Part shown: positions 39,035 through 51,474 of the stretch, piece after piece
Layout of the letters: every line of letters begins with the position of its first letter
How positions within the stretch are numbered: the first letter of the stretch is position 1
From: Megamerina dolium
Taxonomy: Eukaryota > Arthropoda > Insecta > Diptera > Megamerinidae
Direction: 5' to 3'
Length of the DNA: 64,000 bases
Assembly (NCBI GenBank): GCA_963854835.1
Contig: OY978526.1
Span: forward strand, 43,129,140-43,193,139
Made by a program: the position numbers and the translations under genes
The notes under the pieces: model-generated
Seen by the model: only the letters and a program-made list of their open reading frames with translations
Database searches by the model: none
What the model was told of the DNA's origin: nothing

Positions 39035-39575
39035 ATGCTTACATTATTTCGTCCTCTATATTACGTCGTCACTACATCACGTTGTTGCCTCAATGCCAAG
39101 TATTTGTTTATTATAAATTCTCAACATTTTATATGCGATTATTTTATTAATTCATACAATTTTCTATATAGGCTACCCTACAAAGTGACTGCTCACATTT
39201 TAATATATAAACAAAAATAAAAATTCTTAATGGATGCTGAAAATAGCATCTAAAGATTTCATACCAATTTTTAATTTGTTTATTTGAAAAAACATATATA
39301 TTTATCGATTCTTTTTTTTCTATATTTGATGAAAGGGATAATGGATTGAAAGTAGTTTGGAAAGAACTGGAAAGTTTGTCCAAAAAATGATATTTTTGCA
39401 TATTGCAGAATATGGAACACAGAGTAATATTCGAAACAGGAAGCTAAGGAACTTAACACTATTTTGCTAAATTCCTATCCTGGCATTTACCTAGAGTAAA
39501 TGTATGTTAAGGAACATAAATGGATATTGACAAAAGAATGTTGAACGTGTGAGAGAGATGCCGGTGGGCTCATAC
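39035..39575. other. Non-coding stretch, likely intron on the minus strand
   Basis: AT-rich with no gene features. It lies directly downstream of the minus-strand donor at 39575. Confidence 0.45.
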
Positions 39576-39627
39576 CTTGGTTGATTTGATGTTCGTGCTA
39601 ACACAATTACCGACCGCTTCTTGCTTT
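39576..39627 (-). CDS. Candidate host-gene coding exon (52 nt), partial CDS
   Basis: On the minus strand the exon is bounded by a textbook acceptor (TTTTCATTTTTCAG) and a strong donor, AAG|GTATGAG, with the intron from 39575. Joined to the exon at 39710-39894 across an 82-nt AT-rich intron, the reading frame continues without a stop for 18 more codons, reading KKQEAVGNCVSTNIKSTK, and ends on a codon boundary. Both junctions and the frame agree. No domain is recognised and the composition is hydrophilic. The next exon should lie to the left on the minus strand. Confidence 0.5.
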
Positions 39628-39709
39628 CTGAAAAATGAAAATTGTTTAAATGTAACCGATTTTAAATTAAAGAAATAATAAATAATAATAAATAAATATA
39701 AAAATCTAC
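39628..39709 (-). other. Candidate short intron (82 nt)
   Basis: Very A+T-rich, with GT at its 5' end (donor AA|GTAGAT, a weak match) and TTTTTCAG at its 3' end. Its length is typical of small fly introns. The weak donor is the least convincing part of this gene model. Confidence 0.4.
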
Positions 39710-39894
39710 TTGTCGTGTGAGATTGTGTCGGGATTTTGTTGTTGTTGACGTTCCGCTAGCGCTTCTTCTGTTGATGATGTTATTGTGGATGAGGCACTTC
39801 TTGTGATACACATATTAGAGGTTGCGTTAATGTGGTATCCATCAGTTCGCTCATTTCGGGTGATATATTTGGCTACTGTCGTATTTTCCAACAT
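39710..39894 (-). CDS. Candidate first coding exon of an unidentified host gene, partial CDS
   Basis: Minus-strand ATG at 39894-39892 (MLENTTVAKYITRNERTDGY...) opens 61 codons rich in Ser, Thr, Asn and Gln, with a short Gln run (ERQQQQNPD), before the splice donor after 39710. An in-frame TGA 22 codons upstream (39960-39958) makes this the first usable ATG in the frame. Above that TGA the same frame stays open for 49 more codons of Ser/Thr-rich sequence, so readthrough or an extra upstream splice is conceivable. There is no signal peptide or membrane segment. Trinucleotide ACA/CAG-rich leader sequence above the ATG resembles 5' leaders of fly neuronal and developmental genes. I do not recognise the gene. 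Confidence 0.45.
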
Positions 39895-40620
39895 CAAACT
39901 ATTACTGTCAATACTTGATGACAAATCTTGATGTTGTTGTCGGGGATTTTCTTCTGTTCATTCTGCTTTATTAACTGTTGTTGTTATTGTTATGGTTGAT
40001 GAGATGGTGGTGCTGCTGCTACTTGCTGTTGCTGTTTTATTCGCATTAGCACACTTTCCATCAACTTCCAAATTGTAAAGCCTTTCGTTGGTGGCCAATA
40101 CAATTATTCAAAATGTATGTTTAAATCAAGTTTTGATTTATTTAGGTTATTCTTCGTTATCGAAAGATATTTCGTATTAAATGAAGAAGAAAAGCACGAA
40201 AATCACAAACGAATTGTTTCTGATGTACATCACTTTGTACAAAGAAAAAACATTCGAGATATACTTGTATATGTTTATGTGTATTGTTTATTACAAGAAA
40301 ACGATTAGAAATGGATATAATTTGTTATTATTAACACAAATTAATTATTGCAAAGTACAAAAAACACTAGAACTATATGTATAATAATAAAAAATGCGCG
40401 CACTTCGTGTCGAGAACAAATATATAAGAAGAAAAAAGAAGAACAAGAATAACGAATCGACTGCTGACTGATCAAGTCAGAGTTGCCTTCGTCTTCTATG
40501 AGGGTGACACCAGACAGTGCGCGTGATGTAATAGTCTGGCGTAGACAAATGTTCTTACTTATAAATTATAAAATAGTTTTCAATAAAAGTCGTAATTGTT
40601 AGTTTTTATCTTTATTAATA
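39895..40620 (-). promoter_or_regulatory. Possible 5' leader and upstream region of the 39.7-kb gene
   Basis: Positions 39895-40110 are CAA/CAG/ACA-rich on the minus strand. A G+C-richer patch at about 40395-40560 contains GATCAGTCAGCAGTCG on the minus strand, with a TCAGTC initiator match near 40470, but there is no TATA box at the right distance. The patch also shares CTGTCTGG...GTCACC with sequence near 46110-46140. Promoter function is only suggested. Confidence 0.2.
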
Positions 40621-43600
40621 TGAAAATATGAGAAAAGATTTTACATCAATATCTCTGAACTTTATTTTTTGTGGGTTGACACATTACTGCATTATTATTA
40701 ACACACAAATCAGAAAAATAATATGGATCGTAATATTTCTATCACGACACCGATATTGAACGTGTGGGGTAAAATACTGACGGCCCAGAAACGCAATTGT
40801 ATGTACTGATACATATATACATAGATTAATATATGTACATATATAATTTCTATTTTTATTTACATACAAAATAAAATGAAAATTGAAAGCATGCAATAAT
40901 GGTGTTTTCAAATTCATTAATTTATTTTGAAAATTATTATCCAAAGAACCAACGATAATTAATTAATCATTGAATTCACGATCGCGGATAGGTTTTCTTA
41001 CACTTTTTGATGTTAAATCTATATTTTTTGTAAAAATGCAAAAGAAACTGATGCAAAATTAAAACCAACCTACTACTCACAACTTCAATAACGAGCGCCG
41101 AATTTGACAAATAACTTGTGACAAACGTGTGTGCACTCGTGTGCATACATAATACCAAAAAAACGAAGCACTCAAAGTCATAGTCACAATTTGACGAAAA
41201 CGTGACTGAAAGAATTTAAATATCATAATACGAAAACACGAAAATATGTCTCGAGTTTTATATAATCTGGATGTTAAACTCAAATTAAAAATCGGAATAT
41301 TGACTATTTTTAATTTTTTTACTTATGCATTCTGAATACAAATTAAACTTTTGACAATGATTCGGGCATAACGCTTTGCGACAGCGGCAACAGAAGTTAC
41401 GATACGTAATATCAAAAATTGTGGGATGAGGGATTACACAAAATGTGGCATGCTTTTAGGTATTTGCTTTAACAATCATATTATTATGACAGGTCGAATG
41501 TTTTTGGATCAATTTTTTTCAAATAATATTTTTGTCCAAGGTGGGTCGAAGCGGAATTCGCTGGTAATTCTTTCCTTCAACTCTAAATTGACATATTTAT
41601 TATTTTCATATTTAAAAGCAATAATTATAAATCTGTCTTAACTAACAGCTGCTACGTCAAATATTATAGACTCAACAACAGAAAATAGCAAATAGGTGTA
41701 CTTAAAATGTTACTTACGAATTGTTATTCTTATGAAATTTGGTCAATTTTGAAAAGCTGTGCCACGCCCATGATGTGAATTTTAAGAAATTTGTTTATTC
41801 TTGAATTTCATTCAAATTGATCAAAATCGATGGTTTTAAACTTTCGATTTATTACCACTGATCGAAGATCTATGGGACGTTCGTTTTTCTGAGGCTTGAG
41901 CATAGAATACCTCAGACTTTGAACCATGGTCGGACTGTTGCAGAAATTTTACTGATGGTTGCAAGATAAATGTACGTTTGGATTCTCTAGCATTCGTTGA
42001 GTTTGATGGTGCTCTCTTCCACTTTGCGCTTTAGTATTTCGAGCAGAAGTATTTGCTATCATCCATGATGTGTATTCACAGCCAAGCTGAACTGAAGGCT
42101 CTTTGCATCGGTAGATACTGTCGATGAACAAAACCAAAGTGTCCAAAGTATCGGAATATACTTGTGTACTGGATGCAGCTGGTTGGACTTTATACCAGTT
42201 ACTTTTATTTTACTAAGCATTTAATGGTGTTTATTGTAGCTTGAGTTACCTTGAGTTGAGAATGCCCTTTCTGTGTAGAGGAATAAGAAAAGAATATCGA
42301 CCATTTCTTATGCATCTCTCTGGCTTTCTTACGAACTAGGTCTGAGGTTTTCGGGGCTGATACGTTGAGAAACAAACAGCCAAACTCTCCAATGCCATCG
42401 GATCTGCCTCACTTTTATTCGTAAAACTAGTACATTGACAGTGTAAACGGCACACGTGGACTGTAGTATAATATATAGTGTACCACCGTCTAAATATAAC
42501 TCTCCAGCAAGTAATGTGAGCAAGTAATTATTAGATTAAGACACCTCGAAAATCTTTAACGATATACCACAACCATATGTCTTATGGTAAACGAAGCAGC
42601 ACGTCCATTTTTGGCTATGCACTTTACAACAAATTTAAGGGGTTTCAAAACTTAGCCATATACTATTCGCTATAAAAGTATGGACTACATTTATACACAT
42701 CACATTCAGTGGTATGGTATAACGCAAATGTATTCAAAAATATGTTCCATACATATGTATATATGTATACTCGTACATGTAACTCGTGCTTGTATATTGG
42801 GATATTTCTGTTTTTCGCTGCCACCCAAATCGAAACCGTACTATTAATTTGTACCCACTCAATTAAATATTAAGCATGCAATTTATATAAATTACTCAAC
42901 AGCAAATATGTCATGTTTAGCGAACGTTTGTATATACACGATGTGCATAGGAATACATACCTATAGTGTATATGTGTGTACATAAATAAGTTTTCGCAAA
43001 GAAACTTGAAAATAACTTGAACAATTTCAAAACTCATGCATAAATACGAGGGTATGTACACGTGCTATACACACACACACACATGCGCACACACACACTT
43101 ACATACGCAAAATAACTATTGCAATCGTTATCAGATTTCAAATTCAGAAAGCATTTCACGCATACATCTCGTTAATATTCGCTAGAAATGTACTCACCAA
43201 CAACACAAACACCAAGAAGCAAAACCAATATGAAAGGATATTTAAACAAACGAACTATGCTTTCGAAATATTTGAAATAAATAAATATATTGTATACAAC
43301 AACAACAACAACGATAAAATGAGCGGGGGTAACCACAAAAGTAAGCTTCACAAAAAAAAATATATGTTTCTACAAGTATGTATCTGGTACTATACATATA
43401 TTAGAAGCAGCTGCTTTTGTTTATCATTAGTGTTCATGTGTGTAGACATGTATGTGTGTGTCTATTTGATGGGTGGCGTCTAAATGGAATGGTTCAAAAC
43501 AAATGTGCTCATATTGCCACCATCGATAGACTCAATTATTCTCATATTGCAATAACAGGCAATATAACCACAAATTACCAAACCAAAATTGCAAAAAGGG

Positions 43601-45106
43601 TGCGTGTTGAATTGGCGTCTGAAGTGGTTGTTGCGGTAGTTGCGCATATGCATAAGGTATAGTCGAATATCAATAAATTTAGCAAGAGCTTAGAGTTTAT
43701 TAAAATTGTAAAATTGACACAATTTTGATTTGGGGCACATTTAAATGAGCCTAACATAATACTTACAATGTAGCCATGTGTATACTAGGAAATAGAAATG
43801 AATTAATAGTTGGTAAAACAAACGATGCCAAAATATGAACAAGCAAAGTCAGTTATGAAATTGAAATTTCTTGCAGAGTAATGAGTAATAATCATTACTC
43901 ATTACCGAAAAAATAACTTTAAAATATATTTGAAATTAGATATAAATGAATCACAATTATCTAAAAGCATCTTTGTGGAAATTGAATTGACAAATCAAAT
44001 TTTCATGTAAAATGTGATGTACCCGCTCAATTGAGATGACTGCAGCCTCAGTCACCTCACACACTTTTATTCAACTATCTTTCAATATCATTGCATGGAT
44101 TTTATCGACGATTTCTGGTGTGACAACACCTTTTGGGTGACCTGGTTGCAGCGATGGTTACGAAATTCACTCTTTTCCATTGTACTCGAAATTCACGAGG
44201 TTGTCTGCTTTAAATGACTGTCAAACACAAGCTAAATGACACATCTTGCTCAAAATTTTACGGAAGTCTACTAACAGATGTTATTGGCATTTGCATTCAA
44301 TGTTAATGCGCGAGAAATTCAAAAAGGGTCTGATTTATCTAACTGCCATCTTACCTTCATTATCAGGCTATAGAGTTTCTTTCTAATTGCTAATAAGACT
44401 TTACGTCTGATCCTTTTGACATCATATTCGTCTGTCAAATTGTTTTTTTTTTCACTTTAAAGATGTTGTCTCAATTAAAATAGGCTCAAAAATATATTTG
44501 ACTAAATAAATTGTGTAAATATATGAGCTACTTAAAAAATCTTCTAGATTTTTCTAGAATATATTTCATTATATAAGGTGGCCCTTAAAAGAATACTTGT
44601 AGTTTGCATGCAATTACCTTACATTAAATATTCTTTAAAGGGTCTGAGCATATCCATTTAACTGAATTCATTTTAATATAATAATGTGTGTGTGTGTACT
44701 TTTGTTCAGGCAAGAACTCGCTTATTGCTTAATTGAAGAAATAAATTGACTGTAATTTTTGTCGTCATCATCGTCGCTTATTCTAGAATATTATAGTAGC
44801 AGTAGAAACAGCAATAAATTACGTACAGATCTGCGCACTCATTTTAATGGTCGAAACATAAAAAAAATCCAATGTAATTATATGTAGGTACTGCCGTAAG
44901 TGGGCCATGAAAATATGCCGCCCTATAAAAATGTGGGTCAATAAAATCATCGTATTGTTGTACTCGTTGTTATATGTATGTATGTCTGTAGCAACTATAT
45001 ATTTTTGCGAGAATAAATTATTTAATTGTATTTTTATTATAACTTTTTTATTTGTTTACATTTCAGCACAAGATGTACTAGCATAAAAGAGAAATTAAAT
45101 ACTTAC
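40621..45106. other. Non-coding stretch
   Basis: No secure gene. A patch at 41.70-41.86 kb has a 'gccacgccca' word typical of the TATACCCTGCA repeat family and may be a fragment of it. 41.87-42.52 kb is less AT-rich but has no recognisable domain. (CA)n lies at about 43071-43098, and a CAA run at about 43299-43312. Confidence 0.45.
43878..43905. repeat. Perfect 12-bp hairpin
   Basis: GTAATGAGTAAT and its exact reverse complement are separated by a 4-nt loop (AATC). There is no T-run after it and no gene next to it. Function unknown. Confidence 0.85.
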
Positions 45107-45170
45107 GTAAGATCAAAAAGTTTTAAAAACTCTTTTCGACAAAATGTACAAGTATATGGGGAGAGGCAAA
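45107..45170 (-). other. Candidate exon end encoding a half C2H2 zinc finger
   Basis: The minus strand reads SPYTCTFCRKEFLKLFDLT directly into a consensus donor, AC|GTAAGTATT (intron from 45106). The spacing Cys-x2-Cys-x3-Phe-x5-Leu fits the first half of a C2H2 zinc finger, whose His pair would be in the next exon. Against it: no Thr-Gly-Glu-Lys-Pro linker, no neighbouring finger, and no good acceptor upstream. Chance is quite possible. Confidence 0.2.
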
Positions 45171-48100
45171 TATAAATTTGAACAAAAGTGCAGTTTTGGA
45201 GAATATTGCAGAAGAAAAGCGAAGAGAAGAACTCACTAATTTTTACTATTTTTTTAATTTTTTTTACTTGCACTATTAACGTTGCATGAAACACTACACA
45301 AGTTGAAACTAACAAATAAAACTTTTGCAATTTCCACTGTTGATTTAAACAAGCTGACGCTGCAGTTTGCTACCAATGCTGTTACAATGGCAATAGCTTT
45401 AAAGCATCTACATAGATAGATACAACGAGTGCATTTTACAACTACCAACTTGGAAGATTTATCTTGAGTTTTTAGCCTCTTCTTCATTTCCAGCGTAATT
45501 TTTGGCTGATTTGAAATAAGTAATTCTTTCTCGTTTTTATTGATCTTTCTTTATTTTATCTTCTGCGAATGTATAGTCAGAAATTATTCCATCACTCTAC
45601 ATTTTGGAAATCTTTCGCCAAGTGCTTAGTACATACTCATCACATTAAAATGTTGCATTTAATCTTTTGACTCTTATGGAGGAAGTAATCGTAAAAGAAA
45701 CTAAGTTGATGCTTATATACCCACAAATACGAAGTGAATTGAAAAAGTTTTGAGCGACTTTAGTGTGAATTGTGTAAAAAAAAAATCAGCGTTAAATTGT
45801 TTTAATACTTCACAACTATACAGGTAAGTAGATTTACAGTGCATACATATTAATGCCATTACTATCAAGTAACGCAATTGCGGCATTATGATTTTAATTA
45901 CATCATGATTAAATAATTTCATTGTTATATGTAATATTTTTCGTTTCAGGGTCGAACGGAGATCGATCAATAAGTATCCGTTTTTAATATATATCATGTT
46001 TTTTTTTGTTTAACATGATATCCTGTCTTGCCATTTCCTTCACTTTCCTTATTTAACCCGAAGCCTTTTCTCATTGGAACCTGAATTAATGATCTTTTGG
46101 CATCCTTATATCTTTGTGATGGTGACAAACGCCAGACAGCTCCCTATTTTAACAAATATAATAAAAATACAAATTATGTAAATTTTTCAATGTCTTTGAT
46201 TTGGTTTGTTATAATCAAAACAACGAATTTTATCAAGCAAGATTCAGACAGATTTCAAATTCAGATATTTCGTGCATTTCAACAATCTGTTAATTTAACA
46301 ATTCTGTATCAATATGAAAGAACCACTCATTAATTACCAATTATTTGCAGAAAACTTGAATGCTTTATGATTTTCATCTACAATTTTCGTTTAATTTTGT
46401 TCAGCTTCATTCAGCTTTCTCAGCACATAATTTGTGTCAGTGATGCGCGTTTTATAATGACTACGTATTATTATTATTATTATTATTATCGAGCAAGCAC
46501 ATAGCCATGCAGAATAGCTTGTTCTTACAACAGTCAAGAAATTTATTTATGATTTTTTTTTTTTTTTTTGCTTTGCTCTGACAATTTCTTGTGCTGATAA
46601 AACGACAATTTTTTAATTTACAGTTAATGAAGCGAAAATATCTTACAACCCACATGCCACCAAGTTGAATTTATTCAGCCAAGTAGTGCTATTCGCAAAA
46701 ACTTTCAAACACACACATATCCATTTAGAAATATCGTTCTGAACTTATACACTATGGTATCGTACATAGTATAGTAGTTGTAGGAGTAGCAGTAGCAGTA
46801 GCAGCAGCAAACATTGATAAATGATGGTCACAAGATTTATGCTGCCCGTGAGATATTTTTCTCCATCGAGCATACACACCCAAAATTGTGTGTACCAGCA
46901 AGCAGAAATAAATAGGTTGGGGACATAAGATAAAGGTGAGGTTGCAACACAGCAATTCCTACTGGTATTGGATACAAATATGTACAATATATACCAATAT
47001 TTTTTGCATTTCTAAAATTATACAACAAATGCAAGCAGGGTTGCCAAAAATCAAAAATATTACTAATCTTGGAAAATTTTCTAAAATTGAATTGTTTTGC
47101 GTCATCATGTAAGCCCGATTGACCTACATACATACGATAAATATGGTACTACGGGTCAGTAGGGGATACGGGAGACTTGCATCATCTTGATAAGCATTTT
47201 TAAGAGGTTCTGTGGTTACGTGACTTTATAACGTTGTTTATTTCTCTAGAAAGTTACATTCAACTGTTTAATAAATATTCAAAGAAGTTTATGGTGGTGT
47301 CAGGCGTGGTTTTTATCTATAGCGTCCATTCGAAACAGACTGTGCAAAGCACTGTTGAGAACATACTTTTATAGGCAGGAATTGCACGGAACTGCTTGCA
47401 TTATCAAACCTTGAAGAGGAAGGATATAAGAAAAGGCTGACAATCATCAGGGTGGCGACTGAGAATAATTGGATTTTCAGAGAAGACTCACAGTAAACTA
47501 TCTAAAAATCGCTTGAGGAGCTTCTTTAAAAATAAGAACCCTCAAAGTAATTTCGAAGTTTGGGTAGTATAACTGACCAACCAAATAAGGACCAGATTCA
47601 AAAAATATCTTTGGTTTACAATGAATTGTAATTAGAGTCAAATAAACTGCTTCACTAAACACTTGATGCTTTTGAGAATTCTATTCCAATGGATTATTGC
47701 TAGTGAAAAATGTAAAATCTTGCAATTGTTAATAGGCTACATGCTGGGACTGCTTGTGGAGATCGGAACAAGATTAAGAAGCTAGAGATGGCTTCGACTA
47801 TACACTTGAACCACTTTTGTTCTTATATGCACTCACAGTACTCCGTACAATGAAGTAGGAAATATACAAACAATTTTGTCTTTTTTAATTTCTTGTATTT
47901 CTTTTTTGTGCATACTAAAGTCAACACATTCGTGACAGTTTGTTGTTGTCGAACGTATGATTTGTGGATTGAAAAGCATTGAAAAAAATCGGTTTGTGTT
48001 TTATTCTTATTAATATTCTGAACATTGTCTACAACTGATCTCGACATAAATTTGGATAATTTATTGAAAGGATCATGGGAGATTTAAAAAACATTTGGAG

Positions 48101-49472
48101 TAATTTTGTTTCTTTGGTTGTTTTCTCATTACATATAACTTTGTACAAAATGAAATTCTCTTTTTTCTTTCAATGTACATATTCAAGTAATTTTTTATTC
48201 CCCTTTTTAAAACAATAAAGCTTATATGTATTGGTGTTTGCACTTCCATAAGGAACTTTTTGGCACTCCAGCTCTAGAACAAAGAAAAACATTGAGAAGA
48301 AAAAGCATTAAAACAAGAGGAGGCATTTGAACAAGAAGAAGCCTGTCTTTGGTAGAAAAGGAGAAGCATGTATTTGTTAATATACTTGCAGGTGGGTATT
48401 TACGTACAGGTATTATAACACATATAATAAGTAAATAAATAAATCCAGAAATTAGTTTTATAATTATAAAAATGTTTAATTATATATTTTTTCCCCATTC
48501 ACAAACTCGGCTATTTCTTGTAGAGAATAATAGTATGTTCCAAAGTTTAGATCGATTCCTCTATAATTACAGCAGTTACCCTGCAAACAGACCCTTTGAC
48601 TATTTGATAATGTAGAATATGTTAAGATCTTGCATATACATCCGGACTAACAAAAAAATTATTTTAAAATTTAACTATAACTAGAATATAATACAACTAT
48701 AATTAGATAGAAGTGGAATTCATCGAAGCTAATCGTCAAGAATGTTAACACAAAAGTAGTTTACATATGAGTCCGAATAAAAATTGTTATTTATTTCAAC
48801 TTTAATTTCATTTTAAATTCTCAATAGAATGGTGTTTTAAGTGTGCCAGCACTATGAGTGTATGTAGGTAAATATGTATATATTTCGAAAACAATAAAAA
48901 TGAATGCGATATCATTAAAGTTGCGAAAAGAAACATTAAATTGTACTATTAACGCTCACGGTTGATTGTGAAATTAAAGAGTGTGGAGGTGAAATTAAAT
49001 TTACGCAATTTAATGGAAATACTATGTGCATTTTACACTTTCATCTCATTCATTGTGTAGACAAATACTGCGAACCGCTCAACCAAAATATCCCTCCAAA
49101 GTAAAAGTAAACGAAAAAATCCACTTTAGTCAGATTAAAACTGTCCTTATGCCTCAGGGAACAAAAAGATTTTACAGAAGGAGATTTGAATGCGGTCACA
49201 TACGTATGCAGGCAGAATAGTTGCACAACAACAACAAACAATACTACTATGGCCATTACATGGAAGTTAATGGTAGTGGTGTAAAAGCAAAAGATTCGTG
49301 GACGTTGGCAAATGAAAGCAAAGTTGGCGGAAACTGTGAAAGAGAGTAAAGCGTGGTAGTACTCGAAACTGCTGAATTGGAGGAAGCCAAAATAAAAAGA
49401 CAAAAATATCTTTGTTCCGTAGATTTTTTTCGAAAGGATAAAATGATAAAATTCTCTAAGGAATTGTGACAG
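45171..49472. other. Non-coding stretch
   Basis: No gene. It contains (ATT)n at 46467-46489, poly(T) at 46553-46569, a GCAGTA/AGCAGC run at about 46785-46808, and a short inverted repeat (ATATCATGTT with AACATGATAT) at about 45992-46021. A 117-codon hydrophobic minus frame at 49050-49403 lacks any support. Confidence 0.45.
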
Positions 49473-49537
49473 ATTAAATGGACGACAGCAACAGCAACAA
49501 TATATCGTACAATACGCTACATCGAGAACAATTAAAA
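49473..49537 (+). other. Weak candidate short exon
   Basis: After a TGTGACAG acceptor-like site, a plus-strand ATG at 49478 in good context (AAATGG) reads MDDSNSNNISYNTLHREQLK and meets an AAA|GTATGA donor-like site exactly at a codon boundary. If unspliced it stops two codons later. The polypyrimidine tract is poor, so confidence is low. Confidence 0.15.
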
Positions 49538-50865
49538 GTATGAACAGGGAAGAACAATATCAGCAAAAATTTGAAACTGACGAAACAACATTGTGTTGTT
49601 GGCAAATTAGCAGCAAGCATGAAGGAGGCTTGTTTCTACAGATATCATCTGACAAAACAACAACAATGTCAGCTGCATGTTTATCATATGATGATGTGAT
49701 ATTATTGTACATATTTTTCACAAAGCTCATTTTTAATGAAAGAATGCGGCTGATCCCATTGCTGCAGGTAATATCAACAGTGCTCAAAAGCACCTGCTGT
49801 CACAACAAGTATCTAATCAACATGCACACTTAAATATATCCTATCATTTAGCATATCGCAAAATGATAATCAACTTGTACACACACACACACACACACTC
49901 TTATTTATGTTAAGTAAAATAACTCGAGTACTCGTATCGCACGCTATTGTCAAGAAAAACTGCTTAGTTGGGAAAGAAGAAATAAAGAAGAATCGGATAT
50001 TGCCGTATCAGATCGTTGCTACACTTAAGTGGAGAAAGATTATCGCACCTGTTTGCTTCCATCAACATCATCATCATCATCATCGTCATCTTCATAAGCA
50101 GCCTTGTTGTTGTGATGTGTAGATACGTGTCAAAAGACACACGCCTTAATGTACAATACAAAGATACTTAAAGTATATGCCTTGATTGATAGCTACATTG
50201 TTATTATTATTCAACGCTTTCAAAAACTCACATACGCTTAGGCATACAAAATCAAAAACCATAAAAATCACTGTTATTATTTTCTTTTTTTTTTTACTTC
50301 CACGCACACACATTCATGCAATATGTTTATTGTTTGACTTTAAACGTTGCACATAAAAATGAATATACAAACAGTCAAAAGCACATACCTACGATACCTA
50401 CATAAGAACGTAGGTACTCGTGTTTCAAAATTACGCTACACCTGACAAATGCTCGTACAAATGATAAGAGCTGTCAGCCATTGATAGACACCTATGTTAT
50501 GTATGTATGTATGTATGTATGCATGTGCTTACAATACAATATGTGTTTTGCTGAGGTGTTTGTGAATGCGTGCCAGCATGGATGTTTATGATCAAAATGA
50601 ATATTGACAAATGATAATGACTTTTTAATGTAAGAGGATGTACACATGTAAGTGTGAATATTTTATCCGATTAAACTGCAGCACAATGAAATCTTTTCAA
50701 TACTATCACACAAAGAAGGATCGACGAAATTGAAAAATCAAGCAGAACGACACTTTCAATGACATCGCCACGTTAAATCCACCATTTCAACTAGTTGTTG
50801 TTTCCTTAGAACTAATGAATTTAATAGTTCCGAACTAGTATTTTCACTGCAAGGAAAATATTCTG
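49538..50865. other. Non-coding stretch
   Basis: No gene. (AC)n lies at about 49880-49899, (CAT)n at about 50063-50082, and (TATG)n at about 50500-50524. Confidence 0.5.
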
Positions 50866-50869
50866 GATA

Positions 50870-51150
50870 TAAAAAGACCTCTCCGAGAACATAACTGGTT
50901 AAAATACCACCTCCACAAAATCAGACTATCCTCTGATATGGAGTGTACACTCTGTTTGAAGGAGGATTAAACATCCATCCACATCTTTTGCGAATGTCCG
51001 GCCTTGGCTTCGCCTCAAACACTTTCAGCTGAGTTTCCCAACACCAGCTTCAATCATGATCAATTCTGTCCTTCATTGAAAAGGTAGAGGAAATTCTAGT
51101 GTCGTAGACGGGCTTGGGTACAAAAGATCTCGTTTGGTTGCAATGCCCGT
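50870..51150 (+). pseudogene. Non-LTR retrotransposon, C-terminal zinc-binding tail and 3' UTR
   Basis: Plus-strand translation gives LREHNWLKYHLHKIRLSSD, then MECTLCLKED, a stop, and TSIHIFCECPALASPQTLSA. It is the same Cys-x2-Cys...His...Cys tail as the fragment at 20504-20884 (compare HCSLRYHLKK and EHIFCEC). It closes with SLKR, stop, RKF. The following sequence carries the GATCTCGTTTGGTTGCAATGC tail motif shared with the other copy. The two are members of related families in opposite orientation. Everything upstream of the tail is absent. Confidence 0.6.
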
Positions 51151-51474
51151 AACACTTGTGGTTGGCCCTCAGAGGTAACAGCCGTAGGGCTCATATCCTC
51201 TAACAGACCTGGTCTGGTTTCGCATGGTCCACTTGATGAACAAGGATTATGTCCTTGGTCCAACGTCACGCTCTCTTTTGATTGATTGATACAAAAACCT
51301 AAAAGTGATTTTTTCTGTAAATTTGCAGGACACTTTCGGACATTTTCTTCCATGTGAGCATAATATGTATGTGTGATAATATGTATGTAATATGCCGCTA
51401 CAAAGTAAATTCTGCACTGTTATGAGGTTGTCAGAATTATAACAAATTTAAAGGTATGAACATTATTTCTCCCA

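Noticed and set aside
41949..42146. 65-codon minus-strand frame in a less AT-rich patch
   Set aside because: No motif, no splice support and no neighbouring coding frame. It is probably an unidentified repeat.
45101..45110. TTACGTAAG palindrome as a transcription-factor site
   Set aside because: It is explained at least as well by a splice donor next to a zinc-finger-like frame, and a single short palindrome is not evidence.
49050..49403. 117-codon minus-strand frame
   Set aside because: Hydrophobic, Phe-rich and without domain features. The opposite strand and flanks show no gene signals.
51096..51353. 85-codon minus-strand frame overlapping the LINE tail
   Set aside because: Antisense to the 3' tail of a non-LTR fragment, with no recognisable domain.
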